A DNA stretch of 64,000 nt. Origin: Pseudorhodoferax sp. Leaf265. Its GTDB lineage: Bacteria > Pseudomonadota > Gammaproteobacteria > Burkholderiales > Burkholderiaceae_C. How positions within the stretch are numbered: position 1 is the first letter of the stretch; every line of letters begins with the position of its first letter. The notes beneath the pieces are model-generated. The model did no database searches, was not told the DNA's origin, and saw only the letters and a program-made list of their open reading frames with translations. The stretch lies in NCBI RefSeq assembly GCF_001422365.1, contig NZ_LMMT01000013.1:115-64114 (forward strand), given 5' to 3'. Shown one piece after another: positions 14,789 to 22,395 of this stretch. Position numbers and translations under genes: made by a program.

Positions 14789-15624
14789 CGCCCGCGGAAG
14801 CGGCGGAAGCCATCATCGAGGACCTGGGCATAACCGAGGTAGGCGAGCTCGACGTTGAGGCGATTGCGTTCGACGCTGGCGTCGAAGTGGTCTACGAGGA
14901 ACTCAGCGGCTGTGAGGCGACCCTCGTTGGCGTCGGTGACCTAGCAATTGCAACCATCAATCCGTCCAGCTACCGAGGCCGCGCGCGTTTCTCTGTCGCT
15001 CATGAAGTCGGACATTGGACGCTACACAAGGGACGCTCTTTCCGCTGTAGAGGCGACCAAGTCGAGGAGAACTTTGCGTCGACAAGCGAGCTTGAGAAGG
15101 AGGCAGACACCTTCGCATCGCACCTGCTGATGCCGGCACGCATGTTCAACGAAGCCATCCTTCCGTTCGGCAAGCCGAACTTCAAGCAGTTGGCCGATGT
15201 TGCTTCATCTTTCCAGACGAGCTTGACCGCCACCGCGCTTCGCTTGGTGGGAGTCGACACTCTGCCGGCCATCATCGCCTGCTACAACCGCAACGGCCTT
15301 CGCTGGCATGTCGCTGCGAAGCATGTGCCTCGCCGTTGGTATCTCAAGGACCAGGTCGACGACGACAGCTTCACATACGACCTGTTATTCAGCGGAAAAG
15401 AATGCCGCACACTCGGCAAGCAAGCAGCGGACACATGGTTCACCAACGACGACGCGGGGCGCTACGAAGTGTTGGAGCAATGTGTGCCGCTTCGAGGAGA
15501 TGAGGTGCTCGTCCTCATCTACCTAACCGACGCGAAAATGATGTACGCGGGCTTTGACCCAGGTGTGGGGAATCGTCGGTACAACGAGCGGGGCTCGTAC
15601 GTAGCTCCGCGAGGCGCTCATTGA
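14785..15624 (+). CDS. ImmA/IrrE family zinc metallopeptidase
   Basis: 279 residues. HEVGHWTLH (about residue 73) supplies the HExxH zinc site and ELEKEADTFASHLLMP the downstream Glu ligand. The C-terminal half (WYLKDQVDDDSFTYDLLFSG to FDPGVGNRRYNERGSYV) is a separate beta-rich domain that could be a sensor. Family members cleave a regulator on DNA damage or phage signals (ImmA, IrrE, CapP). Coupled by ATGA overlap to the 132-residue protein and cotranscribed with the sigma-like factor. No HTH is fused, unlike the peptidase at 3.6-4.7 kb. Confidence 0.8.
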   Translation: MTPAEAAEAIIEDLGITEVGELDVEAIAFDAGVEVVYEELSGCEATLVGVGDLAIATINPSSYRGRARFSVAHEVGHWTLHKGRSFRCRGDQVEENFASTSELEKEADTFASHLLMPARMFNEAILPFGKPNFKQLADVASSFQTSLTATALRLVGVDTLPAIIACYNRNGLRWHVAAKHVPRRWYLKDQVDDDSFTYDLLFSGKECRTLGKQAADTWFTNDDAGRYEVLEQCVPLRGDEVLVLIYLTDAKMMYAGFDPGVGNRRYNERGSYVAPRGAH

Positions 15625-15928
15625 GTGTTTTCGCGAAATCAGTTCGGGGTGCGCGTCTGCGGCAGGTGCTTTGTGACCGCAGTTTCGATGTGCCCACCCT
15701 CAGTCACCCGGGAGTACTTTCAGCGCTCTCGAGGGGCCCCGGCATGGTCGGCCCGATGACGCAGCCGACGCCGCCGACGCCGATGTGCCGAAGGCTTTGG
15801 TAGATATCCATCTGCCGCCCGACATTAGCGGGCACCCTTCGCGAATCTCCGAGTCGTCACAAAAATGACATCATAATAATCTTGCCAACGAGTCAAATGC
15901 TTGTCGAGCAACGCGATTTGGAGAGTAC
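15625..15928. other. Intergenic stretch without a gene
   Basis: No convincing coding frame. The last 90 bp are AT-rich (gacatcataataatcttgcc) and probably hold the promoter of the 88-residue gene that follows. Nothing else is seen. Confidence 0.4.
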
Positions 15929-16195
15929 ATGATTGCAATCGAGGAAGCGCGTCGACTTATTGCATCCAATCCTCACTCGGACCCCGCACGCGTCCTACGG
16001 GACTTGGTGGTCGCACTCGAATCACATGAAAAGTTCGAGCTGGAGCGTCTGTACGGCGTCGACTTGAAGACTTTCGAACTTGCCGTGAGCCTGATTCAAG
16101 AGTGGCGCCTTGACCGCTACTTTGCCAAGAAGGGCAAGCTCGTGGACCTGTCATTGGAGGCGCAGGCGCTGTCGGGATTTGGCCCATTGGCGTAA
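15929..16195 (+). CDS. 88-residue conserved hypothetical protein
   Basis: All-helical small acidic protein (IAIEEARRLIASNP ... ESHEKFELERLYGVDLKTFELAVSLIQEWRLDRYFAKKGKLVDL). Similar short proteins with the ending EWRLDRYxAxKxKLxDLS occur widely in Burkholderiales; the function is unknown. GGAGAG lies 8 bases upstream of the ATG. It stands alone between the peptidase trio and a convergent DUF2252 gene. Confidence 0.6.
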   Translation: MIAIEEARRLIASNPHSDPARVLRDLVVALESHEKFELERLYGVDLKTFELAVSLIQEWRLDRYFAKKGKLVDLSLEAQALSGFGPLA

Positions 16196-16365
16196 CGAAA
16201 GTTCGCGCGCCCTCCTGTCTATGACGGTCGTACGTACGTTCGTCCGGCAAGGCGGCCCTCAAGATGGGCGTCCGACCCTACCGGCCAAGCGCAGCGTGGG
16301 CCCGTCAAGGGGTTCTTGGCTTCAAAGCCGGCGTTCATGCTGCTCGGGTTGTATCCATCGCGGTA

Positions 16366-17445
16366 CTAGGCTTCGCCAGGCGGTCGTCGCGCGCGGCGCT
16401 CGTTCCACGCTTGGAAGTCCGAACGCACGATAGCCTCTGCCAGCTCAGCGGCTTGCGTCAACCAACCCTCCGGTAGCTGCCGCAGGTGCTGTACCAGTAC
16501 CTCTGTGGAGACCGATGCCGCGTGGATAGCCGCCAGGTCGGCGGCCATAGCCCTCAGCAGAGCTGGACCACGCCCCTGCTTGGCGACGTCGCCTAGGTCG
16601 AGTTTGCGCGCATCCGGCGCCACCCGGCGGATGATGAACTTTCCCGAGCGGGTCAGGCTCGCGTCCGGCGAGCGGTAGGTGCCGGCTTCCATCTCGGTGC
16701 CGCGGGGGTCTACTGCGTCTCCGGCGGACCAGTCCCAAGCGGATGGAACACTGGCCTTGGCCTCGCGTGCGACAGTGCCTCCACGCCACTGCCCTAGGGC
16801 ATAGAAGCGCGGCCTGCCAAGGCTTCCGCCACCTTTTTGCTTCCGCAAGAAGGTGATGCCCTGTGTCCCAGGCGGCAGCGCTCGCAGCAGCGCCGCACGC
16901 ACGCCTTCTGGCGGTTTCGCGGACTTGAACTCGCGGTACTGGGCCCAGTACGAGTCTGCGGTAGTAGCCAGCCCCGCGAGCAGTTCCCGGAACCAATCGT
17001 CGCCATGTTCGACGAGCACAGGTCCCGGAGACTTCAGGCCCTGGAGGTAACCCGTCAGTACCGCGCGTGTGGCTTGGGTCCGCCCCACGTCGAGCTCCTT
17101 GGCCAGCCATGCGCTCACCAGCAACCGGACGAGGTCCAACGGATAGGGCATGCGGGCAGCTTCGTCGAAGTCGTTGACGCCCCAGACCCGCCGCCCCTCG
17201 GCGTCGACCCAGGTGCCGAAGTTCTCCGCGTGCGCATCGCCGACGCACAGAGCGAGCGGCGCCCGGGCCAGGTGCCCTGCGAACACTGGTGCGGTCTTGG
17301 CCCATCGGAAGTAGGTGGCACGCAGGAATCGGAACGGGTCCTCCGACATCAATTCGTGCTTCTTCTTGATTCCGCTCTCTACGACGTCGCACTGGCCGCG
17401 AAGCCAGCCCTCGTAGGCGGCTGCATCTTCGATGATGGTCTGCAT
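16366..17445 (-). CDS. DUF2252 family protein
   Basis: 359 residues. DUF2252 marks include HELMSEDPFRFLRATYFRW, LCVGDAHAENFGTW, WGVNDFDEAARMPYPLDLVRL and FLRKQKGGGSLGRPRFY. The pattern GDAHxxNFG plus NDFDE recalls aminoglycoside phosphotransferase/kinase-like folds (HxxN and D loops), so a small-molecule kinase is possible, but the reaction is unknown. The ATG at 17,445 has AGGAGA 7 bases upstream. A longer frame exists but lacks such a site. Monocistronic. Confidence 0.8.
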   Translation of the reverse strand: MQTIIEDAAAYEGWLRGQCDVVESGIKKKHELMSEDPFRFLRATYFRWAKTAPVFAGHLARAPLALCVGDAHAENFGTWVDAEGRRVWGVNDFDEAARMPYPLDLVRLLVSAWLAKELDVGRTQATRAVLTGYLQGLKSPGPVLVEHGDDWFRELLAGLATTADSYWAQYREFKSAKPPEGVRAALLRALPPGTQGITFLRKQKGGGSLGRPRFYALGQWRGGTVAREAKASVPSAWDWSAGDAVDPRGTEMEAGTYRSPDASLTRSGKFIIRRVAPDARKLDLGDVAKQGRGPALLRAMAADLAAIHAASVSTEVLVQHLRQLPEGWLTQAAELAEAIVRSDFQAWNERRARRPPGEA

Positions 17446-17554
17446 GGGTCTCCTGAAAGTGCTCAGCCGGCATGGGTCATAGTGACTGAGCGTCAGTGCC
17501 AACAATACAATATCGTGTAAATCATTTACTTCATTTCCAAGAATTCAATCTGAC

Positions 17555-18310
17555 GTGAGCAACATGCCTAACAACAAGGAAGCCATGAACGACGTGATGA
17601 CTGCACCGAGCGCCGAGACGCCCGCCCTAGCCGCGACGGAAGCAGCAGCTGCTGCGCCAGTGAGCGCACCGCTCGCTGACGCCGCCCCCGCGTCGGCGCC
17701 TGCCGCAACGGCACCCGCTCGCAAGACCGCTGCACGCAAGCCCCCCGCGGCCAAGGCGAAGGTTGCAGTCCCTAAAGCAACGGCGGAGAAGTCGGCTACC
17801 AAGGCTTTGCAGAAGGCCACGCCGGCTCGGAAGAAGAAGCCTGCTGTCCCCAAGGCCGCAGCGACCAAGCCGCTGACGAAGGCGCCCACAGTTGCAACCA
17901 AGTCGGCTGGCAAGTCGGCAAAGAGGTCCGTGCCGGTGGAAGGTGCACCCGTAAAGTCCACAGCAGTGAAACTTGCACCGGTGAAATCGAAGAAGGCCGT
18001 TGTCCCGGCTGCGGTGAAGCCCTCCTTCAAGGCCGCACCGCAGAAGGTGGCTCAGCCAATCCGACAAGACGCAGCGCTCAAGGCCGGCAAGGAAAAGCTG
18101 GTGCGTGACAGCTTCACGATGCCGCCGAAGGATTTCGGCTTGATTGCTGTCCTGAAGGACCGAGCTCTTGGTTTCAAACGCCCAGCCAAGAAAAGCGAGC
18201 TACTGCGCGCGGGGCTCCATGCTCTAGCGCAGCTGAGCGACGACAAGCTACAGAGCGCGCTGGACGCGTTGACGCCGCTCAAGGCCGGTCGTCCGAAGAA
18301 GTCCAAGTAA
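17555..18310 (+). CDS. Ala/Lys/Pro-rich basic protein with conserved C-terminal domain
   Basis: 251 residues. Residues 15-180 are a low-complexity Ala-Pro-Lys-Thr tail of histone-H1 or AlgP type. The last 75 residues form a folded, conserved domain: KEKLVRDSFTMPPKDFGLIAVLKDRALGF, then RPAKKSELLRAGLHAL and a final AGRPKKSK AT-hook-like tail. Similar C-terminal domains occur in beta-proteobacteria as unnamed proteins. It is probably a nucleoid or DNA-coating protein. The start may be GTG at 17,555 or the ATG three codons later. A hairpin terminator follows at 18,319. Confidence 0.65.
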   Translation: MSNMPNNKEAMNDVMTAPSAETPALAATEAAAAAPVSAPLADAAPASAPAATAPARKTAARKPPAAKAKVAVPKATAEKSATKALQKATPARKKKPAVPKAAATKPLTKAPTVATKSAGKSAKRSVPVEGAPVKSTAVKLAPVKSKKAVVPAAVKPSFKAAPQKVAQPIRQDAALKAGKEKLVRDSFTMPPKDFGLIAVLKDRALGFKRPAKKSELLRAGLHALAQLSDDKLQSALDALTPLKAGRPKKSK

Positions 18311-18318
18311 GCAGCTGC

Positions 18319-18344
18319 CCCATCGCCGCAGATGCGGCAATGGG
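18319..18344. terminator. Hairpin terminator between convergent genes
   Basis: GCCGC/GCGGC with a 4-base loop, extended by a further 5 pairs after one mismatch, lies between the stop codons of the basic protein and the protease-nuclease gene. There is only a weak T run (ttcctt); it may serve both strands. Confidence 0.5.
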
Positions 18345-18355
18345 CTTCCTTGCAA

Positions 18356-20716
18356 TCAGTCCATCGGTGGCGCGTCGCCGTCTACCGTTGGCTGCAGCGC
18401 CTGTGAACGCCGCAGGTCGGCATCGCGCACCTCGTCGCTGAAACGTAGGTCGGTCAGCCGCTCGATTTCCTCCACCGTGGACATGAACTCGCTTACGCGC
18501 GCAAGCTCCTCTTCGTCACCGTATGCTTCCATGGCCTCGGGAACGCCTTTGGTGAGCTCTTCCAGCACTTTCTCCTGGCTGGCCAACAGCGCCAGGGACT
18601 GCAAGCCCTTGCGCCCCTTCCAGACGACCACCTTCCAGAATTGCAGCGGTATCTGCGAATCGAAGCGGTATGCCGGGTCCGAGTCCGCGAACACCGGGCC
18701 GGCGAAGACCGTGACGCGCTTGCGCATGGTCAGGGCGTTGCGCAGCACAAAGGTCTCCACCGCCCGCCAGCGCAGTGAACCCTTCATGCCGGGTCGGTTG
18801 TCCGGGCTGCCTTGGTTGAAGAAGCCCAGCTGCGGCGCCGCGTTGGTGTAGTAGAAGGTGTCGGCCTCGGCCAGGATGGCCTGGTCCGGTGTGCCCCAGG
18901 CCGGGTCGCCACGCAGGATGACATGTCCCTTCTGCAGCATGCGGGCGGTGCGCTCGGCCATCTGGCGGGCATAGGCGCTGCGCTCTTCCTTGCTCGCATC
19001 CTTGCCCGGGTACTTGGGCTGCTCGTAGCCGGGCACACGCTGGTTGCGGTAGAACTCCATCGCCATCTGTTCGCTGTCGAGGATGCGCGGGTCGCGCCGG
19101 AAGTCGTCCGAGGCTTCGGCGCCTTCGAGCGACTCGACGCCCAGAATCTTCGGCGTCGGGTTGACCGTTGTGCTCTTGTCGTCGCGGTTGACCGCCACAA
19201 GGTGCCGGCCGTTGATGTTGCAGGCAGTGAAGGCACACAGCCGCCGTTCTGCGTTCATCACGATGGAGAAATGGTGGTAACGCAGCTCGTGCGGGTCCTC
19301 GTCCTGCAGCGCCAACTGGTTGCGCGCGAGGCGGTAGGGCACCTGGCTGGTGTCCGGCAGCGGGATGACGAAACCTTGGATGAAGCCTGGCTCATAGCCG
19401 TTGCGGTCGGAGAAGTCTTCGGCCGACTTGGGCCGAGTCGCTGCCGCCTCGCTGCGGCCGTCCACCGGCGCCGACGCCGGTGGTGTCGGCGGGGGCATAA
19501 CGACGGGCTGAGCCGCAGCGCTCTGACCGCCGACCGGGAAGGGCAGTCGCACGCTCAGCTCCAGCGGGATAGTCCAGGTCACGGTGCCATCGTCGCGCGC
19601 GCGTTGCTGGATGCCAGCGCCCGTGCTGCCGGACTCCCTGGCCTCGGGCATGCTCCGCACCGTCTGGCTGGCCGCATTTGGGCCCACCGGGCCCGAGCGT
19701 GGCAGGCTGGACCACAGTTCCAACACGCGCCGCACGGCGTCGGCATGGCGGCCGCTCAAGGTGCCAGCCTGCGCGCGCAGATTCTTGACGATGGCGCTGA
19801 TGCGCACACCTTCGTTCACGTCCGAGCGCAACGGCTCGCCCACCAGGCTGTCGACCTCCAGCGATGGCTCGCCCCAATGGTGCAGCGCGATGGGCTCCCA
19901 GTCGTTGTTGCAGACCGGCGAACCGGAGGCGCCCCTTTCGGTGTCCGCGAGGTAGTGCAGAACCTGCGCCGTCTCGTCGCGCGCGATGAGGTTGTTCTCA
20001 CGCAGCACGAGCTGCTTGAGCCGACCGCCGGGGTGCTGGATGATGTTGGCGATTTCGCCCAGCATGTGCTTGTCCGCCGCATCCGACAGCGGGTTGAAAC
20101 CGAAGGCTTCCACCGCTTTGTCGCCGGACAGGCGCGGCCCGATGGCCACCAGCACGAAGTCCAGGCCTTCGGTCGGCTGGTAGACAAAGCAGGACTGTGG
20201 GTCGAACGCGAAGGTCGTGACGGGCCGTTGAAGGCCCAGGTCATCGAACTCGTAGTCGAATTCCACCACCAACTCGTTGGCCTGCTGCGCGGTGGAAATG
20301 ACGTGGTGGTTGGTCAGGAACAAGTTAGGGCCGACCAAGAAGCCGCTGCCCTGTGCGCGGCCCGTCTGGAAGCTGACCCGTCCCACCGTATTGGCGGCCA
20401 GGCGGCCGCGAGTCAGGAACTCCACACCGACGAAGTCCACGCTGGGGCCTTGCAGGGCCTCGGCGCCTGCTCTGGTGGCGCCGGCATCGTCGATGCGCGC
20501 GGCGCAGCGCTGGACCTGCTCGGCCACCGCCTTGACGTCGCGGTCGGCCATTCCGGTCTTGGTGGCCAGGCGGGCGACCAGGCGCTCCTTGCGGGGCTCG
20601 GAGCCCAGCGGGTTGCCCAGGGAAATCTGGCGCAGGGAGCGGTCGATTTCCACCCGCTTGTTTGCAATGCGCTGTCGAACGAGGTTGCGCAGACGCAGTT
20701 CGTCACTGTCGGCCAT
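18356..20716 (-). CDS. Trypsin-like serine protease fused to DNA/RNA non-specific endonuclease
   Basis: 786 residues. The N-terminal 100 residues are helical and may be an effector-associated adaptor. A trypsin-like domain follows with the full triad: TNHHVIS (His), GLDFVLVAI (Asp), GASGSPV (Ser). After a Pro/Ala linker (about 410-440) comes an NUC-type nuclease region (FVIPLPD..., HHFSIVMNAERRLCAFTACNINGRHLV, KGHVILRGDPAWG, DTFYYTNAAPQ...FNQ). The family's DRGH is QKGH here: the catalytic His and the TN asparagine are kept, but the Asp-Arg is not. There is no signal peptide, so it acts in the cytoplasm, perhaps as an abortive effector. Standalone gene. Confidence 0.8.
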   Translation of the reverse strand: MADSDELRLRNLVRQRIANKRVEIDRSLRQISLGNPLGSEPRKERLVARLATKTGMADRDVKAVAEQVQRCAARIDDAGATRAGAEALQGPSVDFVGVEFLTRGRLAANTVGRVSFQTGRAQGSGFLVGPNLFLTNHHVISTAQQANELVVEFDYEFDDLGLQRPVTTFAFDPQSCFVYQPTEGLDFVLVAIGPRLSGDKAVEAFGFNPLSDAADKHMLGEIANIIQHPGGRLKQLVLRENNLIARDETAQVLHYLADTERGASGSPVCNNDWEPIALHHWGEPSLEVDSLVGEPLRSDVNEGVRISAIVKNLRAQAGTLSGRHADAVRRVLELWSSLPRSGPVGPNAASQTVRSMPEARESGSTGAGIQQRARDDGTVTWTIPLELSVRLPFPVGGQSAAAQPVVMPPPTPPASAPVDGRSEAAATRPKSAEDFSDRNGYEPGFIQGFVIPLPDTSQVPYRLARNQLALQDEDPHELRYHHFSIVMNAERRLCAFTACNINGRHLVAVNRDDKSTTVNPTPKILGVESLEGAEASDDFRRDPRILDSEQMAMEFYRNQRVPGYEQPKYPGKDASKEERSAYARQMAERTARMLQKGHVILRGDPAWGTPDQAILAEADTFYYTNAAPQLGFFNQGSPDNRPGMKGSLRWRAVETFVLRNALTMRKRVTVFAGPVFADSDPAYRFDSQIPLQFWKVVVWKGRKGLQSLALLASQEKVLEELTKGVPEAMEAYGDEEELARVSEFMSTVEEIERLTDLRFSDEVRDADLRRSQALQPTVDGDAPPMD

Positions 20717-20960
20717 GGCGTGTCCTTCACCCCGGGGAATGGGATGCGACAGACAGCATCCGCTGACGGCGCATCACGTTGATGACAGAGAGGTGACTGT
20801 CATTGGCAACTTGGTGGACGGCGCTGACACGGTGACAGAGGATGCCGCCATGCGCTTGCGGCTGCGTCTTGCCCTGGCGGCCATGCAATGCCATCATGCT
20901 CATGCTCATGGCCATGGCGCAGCGCCGCCGCGACTTCAGCGCATCACGAGGTTTCAGCAC

Positions 20961-21476
20961 ATGGACAACGATATCGTCGACATCGAGCCCTATAACGTCC
21001 TATTCATCAGCACGGGGAACTCGGCCCGCTGTGTGATGGCCCAGGCAATCTTGAATCACGTTGGCAAAGGGCGCTTCAAGGCGCACGCGGCCGGCACGTT
21101 TCCCAAGGGCGAAGCCCATCCGATGGCGGTGGCGGAGCTGCGTTCGATGCAGGTTCCGGTCGAAACCACGCCTGGGAAAAGCTGGAACGACTTCGCAAAG
21201 GCGGACGCCGAAGCGATGGATTTCATTTTTACCGTCTGCGACGAGGCAGCCGGTGAGACATGTCCTGTATGGCCAGGCCAGCCGCTGACGGCACACTGGG
21301 GGATACCGGACCCGGTTGCTGTCCAAGGCGATGAGAGCCAAAAACAGCATGCCTTCCGAGACGCGGCTTTGGCGCTCAAGCGACGTATCGACCTGATGCT
21401 CGCGCTACCGCTGGAAAAGCTGGACCGGATGGCCATCCACCAGCACCTGACGGACATCGGGGCCGCTCGCCATTGA
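20961..21476 (+). CDS. ArsC-like (LMW phosphatase fold) protein lacking the catalytic cysteine
   Basis: 171 residues. It is collinear with thioredoxin-dependent ArsC: FISTGNSARCVMAQAIL, AAGTFPKGEAHPMAV, SWNDFAKADAEAMDFIFTVCDEAAGETCPVWPG and TAHWGIPDPV. The P-loop of active members is CTGNSARS. Here the first Cys is Ser (AGC) and the final Ser is Cys (TGT), so the nucleophile is absent. Downstream cysteines of VCDxAAGExCP are kept. No arsR, arsB or acr3 lies nearby. It may be a dead enzyme, a redox-altered one, or a binding protein. The start ATG is at 20,961; the frame upstream is open but not coding-like. Confidence 0.75.
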   Translation: MDNDIVDIEPYNVLFISTGNSARCVMAQAILNHVGKGRFKAHAAGTFPKGEAHPMAVAELRSMQVPVETTPGKSWNDFAKADAEAMDFIFTVCDEAAGETCPVWPGQPLTAHWGIPDPVAVQGDESQKQHAFRDAALALKRRIDLMLALPLEKLDRMAIHQHLTDIGAARH

Positions 21477-21605
21477 GCCTGATGCGCTGACGACACGACC
21501 GCGAGTGCGACCTCGACGGCCGTCAACGACGTTCAGTGCTTGTCGCGACCTCGACACGCCGTGCAAAGGTCGCCACCTATGCCCCTGGCCTCGGCCATTC
21601 AGTGG

Positions 21606-22232
21606 CTAAGCCGGGAGGCTGACGGGCTCTTCAAACAGCCCGACCTGCGTCAACTCCACATTCTTGGGCCGCACCGCCTTCACCGAGACTTTGATGACTC
21701 GACGTTCGGCGGAGAGGCCATTCGGAACGACGACGTAGAGGTACTTTGTGAAGTCAAGAAATGGCCAGCCGCGAGAATAAATCCACTGTGCCACGCGTCG
21801 GTTGAACGAATTCAGAACAGCGTAGCGTTGCTCGCTGGCATTCTGCTTGGCAAAGCTCGATAGGTTCAGCTTGTAGTTCAGCAGGTCAAATAGTCGGCCT
21901 TCCGCGCTCACCGTTGCGTCGATGCCAAGGTCGTTCTGAAACACATCGGATGCCTTCTTATTCCTTGGCGAGACACCTGCCAGGGTCATTGCTGAGCTCG
22001 GAAGCTTGACCTGAATGCACACCCTGGAGACGGCGCTCCAATCATGGTGCTTTTCAAGCCGATGTGGATGCTCAAGCACTGCAACTTTGAAGCTGTAGAG
22101 CTTGGAGTTTTCGGGGTTGTGCCTTCCTGCTTCCTCAAGCTCCGCGCGCACTGCATCGCTGACCTGGTCCCACGGGACCTCGGTGCCCTCGTCGTCGACC
22201 ACGAAATGGAAAGGACCTTCAAAGCCGTTCAT
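21606..22232 (-). CDS. Hypothetical protein, 208 residues
   Basis: No family recognised. A soluble alpha/beta protein beginning MNGFEGPFHFVVDDEGTEVPWDQV, with a central segment GIDATVSAEGRLFDLLNYKLNLSSF and a C-terminal WPFLDFTKYLYVVVPNGLSAERRVIKVSVKAV. GGAGGTGCA lies upstream of its ATG. It follows, in the same direction, the membrane protein gene at 22,396, separated by 163 bp, and could be part of the same two-gene unit. Confidence 0.55.
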   Translation of the reverse strand: MNGFEGPFHFVVDDEGTEVPWDQVSDAVRAELEEAGRHNPENSKLYSFKVAVLEHPHRLEKHHDWSAVSRVCIQVKLPSSAMTLAGVSPRNKKASDVFQNDLGIDATVSAEGRLFDLLNYKLNLSSFAKQNASEQRYAVLNSFNRRVAQWIYSRGWPFLDFTKYLYVVVPNGLSAERRVIKVSVKAVRPKNVELTQVGLFEEPVSLPA

Positions 22233-22395
22233 GCTGCACCTCCGATGGACGCAAGAGCGTTAAGGGAACATGGCTCACGATGCAGGCGCAACATGTCGGA
22301 CTCGTGACGACCGCAACGCGCGTGTGTTCAGGTTCGCATGAGTCTCTAAGGGCTTCAAGCTTCCCGGACATGACTTTTGCCCTCCAGCGATGGCC

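Noticed and set aside
20727-20960. Minus-strand 77-codon frame
   Set aside because: It lies in the intergenic region next to the ArsC-like gene, has no ribosome site and translates to low-complexity Met/Ser-rich text.
20961-21476. Arsenic resistance operon
   Set aside because: No arsR, arsB, acr3 or arsH in the window, and the ArsC-like protein lacks its catalytic Cys.
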